Shown here in pieces: positions 15,626 to 24,679 of a stretch of 25,324 nt of DNA. The DNA is from Bacillota bacterium. GTDB lineage: Bacteria > Bacillota > Clostridia > Lachnospirales > Lachnospiraceae. A model generated the notes under the pieces. That model made no database searches and was not told the DNA's origin. It worked only from the letters and a program-made list of their open reading frames with translations. The position numbers were made by a program, and so were the translations under genes. Where the stretch lies: positions 1 through 25,324 of the forward strand of contig JAEWHU010000040.1 in assembly GCA_023387635.1 (NCBI GenBank), in the 5' to 3' direction. How positions within the stretch are numbered: the stretch's first letter is position 1; each line of letters starts with the position of its first letter.

Positions 15626-16564
15626 ATGGAAAGAAAGTACAATAAAAAAACCTCTAACAAGGGTAACAAAATAAAAAGTCATTCCGTAAGTGATCGTATA
15701 TTAGATGTAATAACTTATATAATGTTTTCGTTTTTTGCCTTTGTATGCATCTATCCGTTCTATTATATTTTTATTAATACCATCAGTAATAACAAAATAA
15801 GTGAAAAGGGAGGAGTCATTTGGTATCCCAAAGGACTGCATTTGCAAAACTATATTGATGCTTTGAAAATACCAGGTTTAGGTCAGGCAGCATTAATATC
15901 TATATCCAGGACCGTATTAGGAACCGCGTTAACTGTATTTTTTGCAGCCTTTCTTGGATATATGTTCACCAGAGAGACTGTTTGGAAAAGAAAATTCTGG
16001 TATCGTTTTGTGGTTGTAACCATGTATTTTAATGCAGGAATAATCCCTTGGTACCTGACCATGATGAATCTTGGACTTACTAATAACTTTTGGGGATATA
16101 TCTTACCTGCTATTGTTTCCCCCTTCTATATTATACTTACCAAGACCTATATTGAATCATTACCAAAAGAGCTGCAGGAAGCAGCAGAATGTGATGGTGC
16201 TGGGGTTTTAACTATATTTTTTAAAATTATTCTGCCGATTTCCAAGCCCATAATGGCAACTATTGCGATCTTTGCAGCAGTGGGACAGTGGAATTCATTC
16301 CAGGATACATTGCTTCTTATGACACAAGAAAAATATTATACACTACAATTTATCCTATATCGGTATTTACAGTCATCACAATCACTGTCTGCAATAATTA
16401 ATGCAACGGCTGGTAGCTCTGAAGCACTACTTGCAAATGCACAGACGCAGACATCAATTAGAATGACGGTTACGATTATTGTAGCACTTCCCATATTACT
16501 GGTTTATCCATTTTTCCAGAGGTTCTTTGTGAAAGGAATTATGATTGGAGCTGTTAAGGGATAA
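15626..16564 (+). CDS. Sugar ABC transporter permease, YtcP-like
   Basis: 312 residues with six likely membrane helices after a basic, hydrophilic first ~25 residues. Second permease of the importer. The EAA motif is clear at about residue 184 (ELQEAAECDGAGVLTIFFKI, then ILPISKP). The FVCIYPFYYIFINTISN start and the ending PFFQRFFVKGIMIGAVKG are typical of YtcP/COG0395 permeases. GGAG lies 7 bases ahead of the start. It would form a heterodimer with the LplB-like protein encoded just before it. Confidence 0.93.
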   Translation: MERKYNKKTSNKGNKIKSHSVSDRILDVITYIMFSFFAFVCIYPFYYIFINTISNNKISEKGGVIWYPKGLHLQNYIDALKIPGLGQAALISISRTVLGTALTVFFAAFLGYMFTRETVWKRKFWYRFVVVTMYFNAGIIPWYLTMMNLGLTNNFWGYILPAIVSPFYIILTKTYIESLPKELQEAAECDGAGVLTIFFKIILPISKPIMATIAIFAAVGQWNSFQDTLLLMTQEKYYTLQFILYRYLQSSQSLSAIINATAGSSEALLANAQTQTSIRMTVTIIVALPILLVYPFFQRFFVKGIMIGAVKG

Positions 16565-16664
16565 TAGGGTTTACAACTTAAAACTATAATGACGGAATGA
16601 TATCCCTAAAAAGGATTCAGAATATAAGTAGTATAATTTAAGTTAATTTAGGAGGAGGAAGATT

Positions 16665-18395
16665 ATGAGATTTAAAAAGCAACTTAGTATTATTATTTCA
16701 TTTGTTCTTGTTCTAGCATTGTTTGCTAATGGCTGCTCTAAAAGAACAGAGAATAACGATGGAGACAAGGATGCAGTAAAGACACAATCTGGATTAGCAC
16801 CAATGACCATCGAGGTGTACTCACAACCGGCTAATTTTCAAGGGGAACAACCAGGTTGGACAGCTAAGATATTAAAAGATAAGTTTAATGTAACCCTTAA
16901 TATCATTGCTCCACAAGTAGCAGGTGGAGATATATTTGCAGCACGTTCTGCAGCAGGATATTTAGGAGATATCGTAATACTTGATAATGCCGATATACAA
17001 GCTTGTATCAAATCTGGACTTATCTATGATGTTACTGAGGGTATGAAGAAACTAACTTCATTTGAAGAGTTTAAGACACAACTTGACTATTACAATTCTT
17101 CCTTAGAGGGAGTAGACGAAGGTTCTTATTATGCATGGCCAACGGAGATGACAAATACCAGTCCTACAACATTTACTCCTACAATTCCTGGAACAGCTCC
17201 AACCATTCCATGGGATTATTACGCTGAGGTTGGTGCACCAGAGATTAACAATCTCTCTGATTTGGTAAAGACCCTTCGTGCTATGCAGGATTTACATCCT
17301 ACTAATGCGGCTGGTGATTCTAGCTATGGAATTACTCTGTGGCCTGACTGGGATGGAACATCCATTGAGAATGTTAATCAACTTACCAAATGGTATGGGC
17401 AGGAGGTAAGAGGTTCAATTCTACTAGATGCATCTGGAAAGATGATAGATTTAACTGATGATAATGGGGCATATCTTAAGATACTTCAATTCTATTATGA
17501 AGCTAACCAAGCGGGAATTGTGGATCCGGATTCAGGAACTCAGAATTGGGATTCTGTAAATTCAAAATTCAATTCCAAACGTGCATTCTTGATTTGGAAT
17601 GACTGGCAACAAGGATTCTGGAATACAACAGAGCGTGGCAATGGGAGAGAGAATTATATGATGGCACCGATTGCCGATATGTCCATCTATCAACCATCCG
17701 ATCCTTTCTTTGGTAGTGGAAGAGCATTTGCAGTTGGCACCAATGATGCAGAAAAGATGGAAAGAGTTATGATGATTTTAGATTGGATGTCCAGTCCAGA
17801 AGGCTTGGAATCTATCCATGGAGGTATATATGGATTTACTTATGAAGACGCAGAGGATGGTAATGGCTATGTTCGTACTGCAGCTGGTGAAACTGCGCTG
17901 ATGGATAATTCTCCTGTACCAGAGGAGTTTGGCGGTGGATTTTACGCAGATGGAATGATTCAAGTAAATCAATGGATGGTAGCAGGAATTGCAACAAATA
18001 CGAAAAATAACACTACATATGCAACCACCTATTGGCCAGCTGAAGTTGAGAAGGCAAAGACAACCACTACAAAAGAGTGGAGCGAGCGATTTGGTGCAGA
18101 GAATCCAGTTGATTATCTGAAGAAAACAAATACAATAAGCATAGTACCTTTTGTTAATGTTAATCTTGAGGCAGACAATACAGATATTGCGTTGATAAGA
18201 AGTAACTGTGGTCAATTGGTAAAGGATGCATCCTGGAAAATGATATTCGCAAAGGACCAGGCGGAATTTGATTCCATATGGAAAGAACTTAAGGAACAAC
18301 TAGAAGGCTTTGACTGGTCTAAATTAGTAGAGTTTGACATGAACAAAGATAAAGTTCTTGTGGATGAAAGAGCAAAAGCGTTAGCTTCTAATTAA
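16665..18395 (+). CDS. Extracellular solute-binding lipoprotein, YtcQ/LipO-like
   Basis: 576 residues, the large class of sugar-binding proteins (about 500-580 residues) that serves LplB/YtcP permeases. A lipoprotein signal ends LFANGC, so Cys24 is lipid-anchored and the protein captures substrate outside the membrane. The mature part starts with a linker rich in charged residues, then MTIEVYSQPANFQGEQPGWT and LKDKFNVTLNII, which is the usual first lobe. Many Trp, Tyr and Asp residues (YYAWPTEMTN, WNDWQQGFWNT) are expected in an oligosaccharide cleft. GGAGGAGG precedes the start at normal spacing. It is followed by two intergenic hairpins that may raise its mRNA level over the downstream enzymes. 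Confidence 0.93.
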   Translation: MRFKKQLSIIISFVLVLALFANGCSKRTENNDGDKDAVKTQSGLAPMTIEVYSQPANFQGEQPGWTAKILKDKFNVTLNIIAPQVAGGDIFAARSAAGYLGDIVILDNADIQACIKSGLIYDVTEGMKKLTSFEEFKTQLDYYNSSLEGVDEGSYYAWPTEMTNTSPTTFTPTIPGTAPTIPWDYYAEVGAPEINNLSDLVKTLRAMQDLHPTNAAGDSSYGITLWPDWDGTSIENVNQLTKWYGQEVRGSILLDASGKMIDLTDDNGAYLKILQFYYEANQAGIVDPDSGTQNWDSVNSKFNSKRAFLIWNDWQQGFWNTTERGNGRENYMMAPIADMSIYQPSDPFFGSGRAFAVGTNDAEKMERVMMILDWMSSPEGLESIHGGIYGFTYEDAEDGNGYVRTAAGETALMDNSPVPEEFGGGFYADGMIQVNQWMVAGIATNTKNNTTYATTYWPAEVEKAKTTTTKEWSERFGAENPVDYLKKTNTISIVPFVNVNLEADNTDIALIRSNCGQLVKDASWKMIFAKDQAEFDSIWKELKEQLEGFDWSKLVEFDMNKDKVLVDERAKALASN

Positions 18396-18415
18396 TAATT
18401 GAGGTAGTATAATTG

Positions 18416-18461
18416 TTACCTTATGACCTAAAGGTAAGTGGGGGGCTGGGTGCAGCCCTCC
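18416..18461 (+). promoter_or_regulatory. Tandem intercistronic hairpins between binding protein and enzymes
   Basis: TTACCTT/AAGGTAA (18416-18422 with 18431-18437) and, right after it, GGGGGGCTG-GGTG-CAGCCCTCC (18440-18461), a very GC-rich 9-bp stem in an AT-rich genome. No T-run follows. This fits the 3'-stabilising stem-loops often found after binding-protein genes in importer operons, or partial termination. Confidence 0.65.
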
Positions 18462-18554
18462 ATTAATGTGTTTAAAGTTAAGAATGCGAAATGAACAAGG
18501 TATATGTTTTAGAATATAACTTTATAATGATGAACTTAAAGAATAGGAGATATT

Positions 18555-20537
18555 ATGAGAGATATGACTTCCTGCCTACCTGACGGCAGTAATTATACAA
18601 GTTGGGAAGTACCTCCCATCTATCATAGTGAATTACATGTATCTGCAAATCATCCCAATGCTTCTGATGATAATGACGGACACCCTGAGCGACCTATGAA
18701 AACAATAAATGCGGCTGCTACAACAGCAACACCAGGTACTCGAGTTCTAATTCATGAAGGAACCTATCGTGAGTGTGTTCGCCCTGCTATGGGAGGTAAT
18801 AGTCCAGAACAAATGATTTCATATGAGAATGTCGAAAATGATATTGTTATTATAAAAGCATCTGAAGTTGCTACTTCTTTTCGAAAGAGTGAAGGATGGA
18901 GGATGAATGCAATGCCTTGGGTCCAAAACCAGAATAATGATACACAGATTTGGGAAACGAAGATAGATCCCGATGTTTTTCGCGGATATAATCCCTTTTG
19001 TGCGGTAAATATTTTGCATGATCGTTTATTTATAGAATATGACAAGACAGATATGACAAGCTATTTAAATCGCCGCGGTATGGTTTTTTGCGATGGAAAG
19101 CCCTTAATTCAAGTTGCCTTATACAATCAAATGTCTCAAATACCTGGTTCCTATTGGGTTGAAGCGAATGGTCAGACGATACATTTTAGGTTGGAGAATG
19201 ATGACAATCCGAAAGAACATCTGATTGAGCTTACCTGCCGTGAACAATGTTTTGCACCAGAGGTGCCGTTTTTATCATATATTAAAGTTAAGGGACTTAT
19301 ATGTGCACATGCAGCTACAGGAGCACCGGTTCCCCAGAGGGGATCCATATCTGCATACCGAGGCCATCATTGGCTCATAGAGGATTGTACCATTGATTGG
19401 TCCAACGGTGTTGGTATAGATATTGGTAACGAATGCTGGCATCATAATATGGAAGCCAATCAAATCTTGGGTTATGATATCATTCGAAGATGTAATATTC
19501 TGAATGTAGGAGTATGTGGTATTGCAGCGATGTTTGTAAGCAATATTTTGATCGAGGATAACCTTATTAAGGGAACAGGATGGCAGAAGATGGAGCTATC
19601 TTGGGAGGCAGGAGGACTAAAGGCACATAATTGCTGTGACAGTCTCATTCGTAGGAATATATTCACGGAGACGATTCGTTGCGATCACCTTTGGCTGGAT
19701 GTAGAGAATGTGAATAACCGTATTACATCAAATCTTTTTCTGGATGGTATAGAGCAACGTGAAGCAATCTTTATTGAGTGTACAAGAGATGGTATTAATT
19801 TAATAGATAATAATATCTTTTGGAATATTGAGGGACGATTTGATCCATCCTCTTTAAAAGAAGAACCTGGTTCCTCTGGGTGGTATAAGATGGAAGAAAA
19901 TAGTCAGGTAAATGGTTACGCAATCTATGGAGAAGGAACGGATCATCTACGAATTGCTCACAATCTCATTGGAAAATGCAGAAGTGCTGGTTATTTCTCA
20001 AAGGTGGTAGCATTTAGAATTGATAGGGGTGGTCGCGGAGGTACTTCCCGTGACGCACAAATATATAACAATATCTTTTATGATTGTAAAGAGGCAGCTA
20101 TCAAGTTCCCCACAGATAAGAATGAAACCGATGGTAATCTATATCTCAACATGCCTGGTGGGTATCTGCGTATACTTTATCCAGCTCCTGAAGTATGTCT
20201 TAATTTGTCCGCATGGAGAGAATTTTATGGGTTTGATTTAAACTCTGGTGAGGGAAGTATGGACATAACAATAGATACAAAAAACTATACCTTGATAGTT
20301 AAAAAATTAGATGACTTAGCAAGTAATTTTCCATTCCATAAGGTAAAACCTGGGTTTATAACAGAAGTTGAAGATATCCTAAAAGTTGATGCATATGAAC
20401 TATCACCAAGTGATATCTTTGGAAATGAAATTAAAGACAAGAAGAGAATTCCAGGACCGATTATAGAACTTAAGGATTCAGTAGTAATTAATATTGATCC
20501 TAGACATAAAATTGAGCGTAAAGTAAAGGAGAAGTAA
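18555..20537 (+). CDS. GH120-like beta-xylosidase (parallel beta-helix glycosidase)
   Basis: 660 residues, no signal peptide, so cytoplasmic. The opening LHVSANHPNASDDNDGHPER and KTINAAATTATPGTRVLIHEGTYRE is the start shared by DUF1565/parallel beta-helix proteins. It matches, as I recall it, the GH120 beta-xylosidase XylC of Thermoanaerobacterium, including HEGxYRExVxP and IKASE. The helix rungs run from about 235 to 540 with repeated N-N-I/L-F motifs. The GH120 catalytic pair is at the expected places: Asp382 in LWLDVEN (nucleophile in XylC) and Glu408 in IFIECTRD (acid/base). It would release xylose from the non-reducing end of imported xylo-oligosaccharides. It follows the importer and precedes GH43 by 2 bases. 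A plain beta-helix lyase/epimerase is the alternative. Confidence 0.75.
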   Translation: MRDMTSCLPDGSNYTSWEVPPIYHSELHVSANHPNASDDNDGHPERPMKTINAAATTATPGTRVLIHEGTYRECVRPAMGGNSPEQMISYENVENDIVIIKASEVATSFRKSEGWRMNAMPWVQNQNNDTQIWETKIDPDVFRGYNPFCAVNILHDRLFIEYDKTDMTSYLNRRGMVFCDGKPLIQVALYNQMSQIPGSYWVEANGQTIHFRLENDDNPKEHLIELTCREQCFAPEVPFLSYIKVKGLICAHAATGAPVPQRGSISAYRGHHWLIEDCTIDWSNGVGIDIGNECWHHNMEANQILGYDIIRRCNILNVGVCGIAAMFVSNILIEDNLIKGTGWQKMELSWEAGGLKAHNCCDSLIRRNIFTETIRCDHLWLDVENVNNRITSNLFLDGIEQREAIFIECTRDGINLIDNNIFWNIEGRFDPSSLKEEPGSSGWYKMEENSQVNGYAIYGEGTDHLRIAHNLIGKCRSAGYFSKVVAFRIDRGGRGGTSRDAQIYNNIFYDCKEAAIKFPTDKNETDGNLYLNMPGGYLRILYPAPEVCLNLSAWREFYGFDLNSGEGSMDITIDTKNYTLIVKKLDDLASNFPFHKVKPGFITEVEDILKVDAYELSPSDIFGNEIKDKKRIPGPIIELKDSVVINIDPRHKIERKVKEK

Positions 20538-20539
20538 TA

Positions 20540-21955
20540 ATGAAAAAGCAGGGATTAAATCCATATCTACCTTCATGGGAGTATATTCCAGACGGAGAAC
20601 CCTATGTTTTTAATAACAGAGTCTATGTGTACGGATCACACGACCGTTTTAATGGTTATGTATATTGCCTAAATGATTATGTGTGCTGGTCAGCACCTGC
20701 AGACGATCTTTCAGATTGGCGGTATGAAGGGGTTATTTTAAAGGCTACCGATGTTGAAAATAATGCTAACCGTGACAGCTGTCTCTATGCTCCGGATGTT
20801 ACACAGGGACAGGATGGAAGGTATTATTTATATTATGTTGATAGTAAGCGTTCCATCGTGTCGGTTGCTGTGAGTGATACTCCTGCTGGGTATTATGAAT
20901 TTTATGGCTATGTTCATTACTCTGATGGAACCAATCTGGGAAGCAGAGTGGGAGACGAGCCACAATTTGATCCGGCCGTACTCACCGAAGGTGATAGAAC
21001 CTATTTATATACGGGATTCTGCGCAAGAGGAGACAAATCTAGAAGTGGCGCAATGGCTACAGTACTGGGGCCTGATATGTTGACAATTATTGAAGAACCG
21101 GTGATTGTTTTACCAAGTGAGCCCTATAGCAAAGGTTCTGGGTTTGAAGGCTATGAGTTTTTTGAAGCGCCGTCCATTCGGAAGAATGGAGATACATATT
21201 ATATGGTATATTCTTCAATTTCAATGCACGAATTATGTTATGCAACCAGTAAACATCCTACGAAGGATTTTATATACAGAGGTGTTATTGTAAGTAACTG
21301 CGACCTTCATATTGACTCCTATAAACCGGCCCAAAAGCCTATGTTTTATGGTGCTAATAATCATGGAAGTATCGTTGAAATTAATGGCCAGTGGTTTATC
21401 TTTTACCATAGGCATACCAATGGGACGAACTATAGTAGACAAGGCTGTATGGAGAAAATTGAAATCTTGCCGGATGGAACAATCCCTCAGGTGGAGATGA
21501 CCTCATGTGGTTCAAATGATGGACCTTTAAAAGGAACAGGAGAATATCAGTCTTATCTAGCCTGCAATTTGTTTTGCGAAGAAGAATCTATATATACGGA
21601 CTTTACAGGGGCTTGGATGAACAATCAATTTCCAAAAATCACTCAAGATGGAAAAGATGGAGATGAGGAAATCGGTTATATTGCAAATATGAAGGACTCT
21701 GCAACCGCTGGATTTAAGTACTTTGATTGCAAAGGTATAAAAGAAATAAAAATAAAAGCTCGAGGATATGCCAAAGGAGAGTTTGAAATAAAGACATCTT
21801 GGGATGGTCCAGTATTAGGTAAGATACAGATTGGGTTTGCTAATGTATGGAAGGAGTATGCAACTGAGATAAAGATTCCAGATGGTGTGCATGCTTTGTA
21901 CTTTACCTATAAGGGTTCAGGTAGTGCAAGTTTTGCGTCCTTTACCTTGGAATAG
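20540..21955 (+). CDS. GH43 family glycoside hydrolase with C-terminal CBM6-like domain
   Basis: 471 residues, no signal peptide. The N-terminal five-bladed propeller of GH43 is evident: candidate base Asp18 in YIPDGEPYVF, CLYAPDVTQGQDGRYYLYY (about 81-99), candidate pKa-modulating Asp144 in PQFDPAV, and candidate acid Glu209 in EFFEAPSI. The C-terminal ~125 residues (from about 347) resemble a family 6-type carbohydrate-binding module (GFKYFDCKGIKEIKIKARGY and WKEYATEIKIPDGVHALYF). GH43 enzymes are beta-xylosidases and alpha-arabinofuranosidases, so this one likely trims arabinose or xylose from imported oligosaccharides. It starts 2 bases after the GH120-like stop, within AAAGGAGAA, implying tight coupling. 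The subfamily cannot be fixed by eye. Confidence 0.88.
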   Translation: MKKQGLNPYLPSWEYIPDGEPYVFNNRVYVYGSHDRFNGYVYCLNDYVCWSAPADDLSDWRYEGVILKATDVENNANRDSCLYAPDVTQGQDGRYYLYYVDSKRSIVSVAVSDTPAGYYEFYGYVHYSDGTNLGSRVGDEPQFDPAVLTEGDRTYLYTGFCARGDKSRSGAMATVLGPDMLTIIEEPVIVLPSEPYSKGSGFEGYEFFEAPSIRKNGDTYYMVYSSISMHELCYATSKHPTKDFIYRGVIVSNCDLHIDSYKPAQKPMFYGANNHGSIVEINGQWFIFYHRHTNGTNYSRQGCMEKIEILPDGTIPQVEMTSCGSNDGPLKGTGEYQSYLACNLFCEEESIYTDFTGAWMNNQFPKITQDGKDGDEEIGYIANMKDSATAGFKYFDCKGIKEIKIKARGYAKGEFEIKTSWDGPVLGKIQIGFANVWKEYATEIKIPDGVHALYFTYKGSGSASFASFTLE

Positions 21956-21964
21956 GAGAATATT

Positions 21965-24340
21965 ATGTTAGAGGTAATTAATAGACCAAAGCAAAGCATT
22001 ATTGGAGTAAATCGTACCAATCAAGCTCTGATATTACATACGAATCATGGTAAAATTAAGCTGGAACCAAAAAGTTCTGAGATCATCAGGGTTGTTTATA
22101 CTTTAAAAGATGATTTTTCAGTTCTGGATAAGCCGGGAATTGTGGAAAAGGGCAGCTATCATGATTGGAATTATAATGAGACGGATAATGAGTTGACACT
22201 TACAACTAAGAGACTCTGCATTAGGGTGAATAAAGAGACAGCATCAATTATGTACTATAATTCCATGGGAGAACTGCTTCTTAAAGAGCGTAATTATGAA
22301 AGTAAGAATTTAGAGGAATATGATTCTTATAAGACAATTCCCATGGACGATACTAAAATTGAAATTGTTGATACTCCAGATGGGAAAAAGGAAGTGTTAG
22401 GGGATGCACCCAAGGTCTTTGACAAAAAGCTTTATAGAACCAGACTATATTTAGAATGGCAGAAAGGTGAGGCCCTCTACGGGTTGGGGCAACACGAAGA
22501 GGGCAATTTAAATCTTAGAGGAACAACAGTATACCTTCATCAAGCGAATAAAAAAATAGCAATTCCCATGGTGGTTTCTAGCCTAGGTTATGGCTTATTA
22601 ATGGATACCTACTCGCCAATGATATTTAATGATTCTGGAGCAGACTCTTATCTTTATACAGAAGCAGATGAGGAGCTGGATTATTATTTCATATATGGAG
22701 GAAGCCTTGATGGAGTGGTGCGTGGCTATAGGTTTTTGACAGGGAAAGCGGTGATGCTCCCAAAATGGGCATTTGGATTTATACAATCACAGGAACGCTA
22801 TGAAACAGCAGAAGAATTGGTAAATGTAGTAAAGGAACATAGAAAACGAAAGATCGGACTAGATGCTATTGTTCTTGATTGGTGCTCCTGGGAAGGTAAC
22901 CTGTGGGGACAGAAAACCTTTGATTCGAAGCGTTTTCCAGATCCTGCTGGTATGATGGAAGAACTTCATAGTTACAATGCTAAATTAATGGTTTCGATTT
23001 GGCCGAATATGAGTCATCTTTGTGAGAATTATAAGGAATTTAAGCGAAGTGGATTGCTGTTGCCTTGTAGTAATATCTATAATCCTTATGTGGAGGAGGG
23101 AAGAAGTTTATACTGGAAGCAGGTTAAGGAAGGTTTGTATGATTATGGAGTAGATGCATGGTGGTGTGATTCTAGTGAGCCCTTTACGCCAGAGTGGAAT
23201 CATATGGGAGAACCTGAGAAAAGTACAATGTACCATGAGTTCTGTAATACTGCCGCACAACACATCCCTGCTCAATTAATGAATTCCTATGGTTTGTTCC
23301 ATGCAAAAGCAATCTATGAAGCACAGCGTAAAGAGTCGGAGGAAAAGCGTGTGGTGAACCTTACACGCAGTGGATATACCGGTCAGCAAAGATATGGGAC
23401 GATATTATGGTCTGGTGATATATCGGCTTCCTGGACTACCATGAAACAACAAATTGTAGCTGGACTTAATATTTGTGTCTCTGGGATTCCTTATTGGACC
23501 ATGGATATTGGTGCTTTTTTTGTTAAAAGAGGGGTTCAGTGGTTTTGGAATGGTAATTACGAACAGGGCCTAGATGACCTGGGTTACCGTGAACTATTCA
23601 CACGCTGGTATCAATACGGATGCTTTCTCCCGATTTTTAGAAGCCACGGAACTGATGTGAGAAGAGAATTATGGAATTTCGGTGAGCCAGGAGATATGTT
23701 TTATGATGCATTGTTGAAGGCAAATCACTTAAGGTACGAATTAATTCCTTACATTTATACTATGGCAGCTAGGGTGTGGAGAGATGATTACACCATGTAT
23801 AGAATGCTGGCTTTTGATTTTGTGGAGGATGAAGTTGCAAGAGACATTCAGGATCAATTTATTTTTGGTGAATCCCTTATGGTCTGTCCGGTGATTGAAC
23901 CCATGTATTATGAAAGCAATTCTAAGCCTATAGAGAAAGGCACAAAATCACGACAAGTCTATCTACCAAAGGGAACAGATTGGTATGATTTTTGGAGCAA
24001 CCAATATTATACAGGTGGACAGAGTATCATGGCAGAAGCGCCAATTGATAGAATCCCTCTGTACGTAAAAGCAGGTAGTATAATACCAATGGCACAGTTT
24101 ATGAACTATGTTGATGAACGATCGGATGAAGTATTTAAGATACAAATTTATTCTGGTGAGGATGCTGAGTTTGAACTATATAAGGATGCAGGAGACAACT
24201 ACAGATACGAAAGAGGAGAATATGAGGTGACAAAGTTCTTATGGTCTGAAAAGGAGCAAATACTTAAAAAATATAACGTGGCAGGCGATCTAGTGGAAAT
24301 TAAGGGAGAGGAATATCAGGTTAATATATTCTCTAAATAA
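21965..24340 (+). CDS. GH31 family glycoside hydrolase (probable alpha-xylosidase)
   Basis: 791 residues, no signal peptide. An N-terminal beta-sandwich (about 1-250) is followed by the GH31 barrel: KWAFGFIQSQERYETAEEL, LDAIVLDWCSWEGNLWG, nucleophile Asp402 in DAWWCDSSEPF, then LTRSGYTGQQRYGTILWSGD with acid/base Asp485, SGIPYWTMDIGAFF, and the RSHGTD segment that binds sugar hydroxyls. C-terminal beta domains follow. The WW-D-SEP arrangement and the link with GH43 and GH120-like enzymes favour alpha-xylosidase activity (removal of alpha-xylose, as in xyloglucan oligosaccharides) over starch-type alpha-glucosidase, but substrate choice in this family is hard to read. It begins 9 bases after the GH43 stop, with AGGAGA overlapping it. 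Last enzyme of the operon. Confidence 0.9.
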   Translation: MLEVINRPKQSIIGVNRTNQALILHTNHGKIKLEPKSSEIIRVVYTLKDDFSVLDKPGIVEKGSYHDWNYNETDNELTLTTKRLCIRVNKETASIMYYNSMGELLLKERNYESKNLEEYDSYKTIPMDDTKIEIVDTPDGKKEVLGDAPKVFDKKLYRTRLYLEWQKGEALYGLGQHEEGNLNLRGTTVYLHQANKKIAIPMVVSSLGYGLLMDTYSPMIFNDSGADSYLYTEADEELDYYFIYGGSLDGVVRGYRFLTGKAVMLPKWAFGFIQSQERYETAEELVNVVKEHRKRKIGLDAIVLDWCSWEGNLWGQKTFDSKRFPDPAGMMEELHSYNAKLMVSIWPNMSHLCENYKEFKRSGLLLPCSNIYNPYVEEGRSLYWKQVKEGLYDYGVDAWWCDSSEPFTPEWNHMGEPEKSTMYHEFCNTAAQHIPAQLMNSYGLFHAKAIYEAQRKESEEKRVVNLTRSGYTGQQRYGTILWSGDISASWTTMKQQIVAGLNICVSGIPYWTMDIGAFFVKRGVQWFWNGNYEQGLDDLGYRELFTRWYQYGCFLPIFRSHGTDVRRELWNFGEPGDMFYDALLKANHLRYELIPYIYTMAARVWRDDYTMYRMLAFDFVEDEVARDIQDQFIFGESLMVCPVIEPMYYESNSKPIEKGTKSRQVYLPKGTDWYDFWSNQYYTGGQSIMAEAPIDRIPLYVKAGSIIPMAQFMNYVDERSDEVFKIQIYSGEDAEFELYKDAGDNYRYERGEYEVTKFLWSEKEQILKKYNVAGDLVEIKGEEYQVNIFSK

Positions 24341-24679
24341 AAGTTATAATCCCATCTTTGACAGTTGTTTTATGGTTACTTACTGATAATCGAGAAAAAC
24401 TTGAATAATAGTGAGTTAGTGGAGTATAATGTTATCCATAACGTGGACATTTCTAAGAAAAGTTTTTTGGTGGTTTTTAGACTTTAATAATAAAAAGTGG
24501 GGTAATTTGTTGAATTTGAATTAATTATAAAAACTTATATTTATGGTAGTAAAATAGAAGTAAAAACCAATCACTTAGTCTAGCTGATAGGAAGAGTTAT
24601 ATAATGTTAGAAAGATAATACTAAAGATTTAAAACAAGCGGTTACCAACCACGTTCTGTTTTAGAAATGGAGAAAAATT
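24341..24679. other. Intergenic region after GH31
   Basis: 339 bases, very AT-rich. No terminator of normal strength is visible after the GH31 gene. A -35-like TTGACA at 24358-24363 lacks a good -10 at normal spacing. An imperfect hairpin (AAAACA...GGTT-ACC-AACC...TGTTTT, about 24631-24663) lies just ahead of the ribosome binding site of the next gene. No small gene is supported. Confidence 0.5.

Noticed and set aside
17778..18299. A 173-codon minus-strand ORF opposite the solute-binding protein gene.
   Set aside because: It is a shadow of a clearly real gene on the other strand, rich in Cys and Ile in a way typical of antisense frames.
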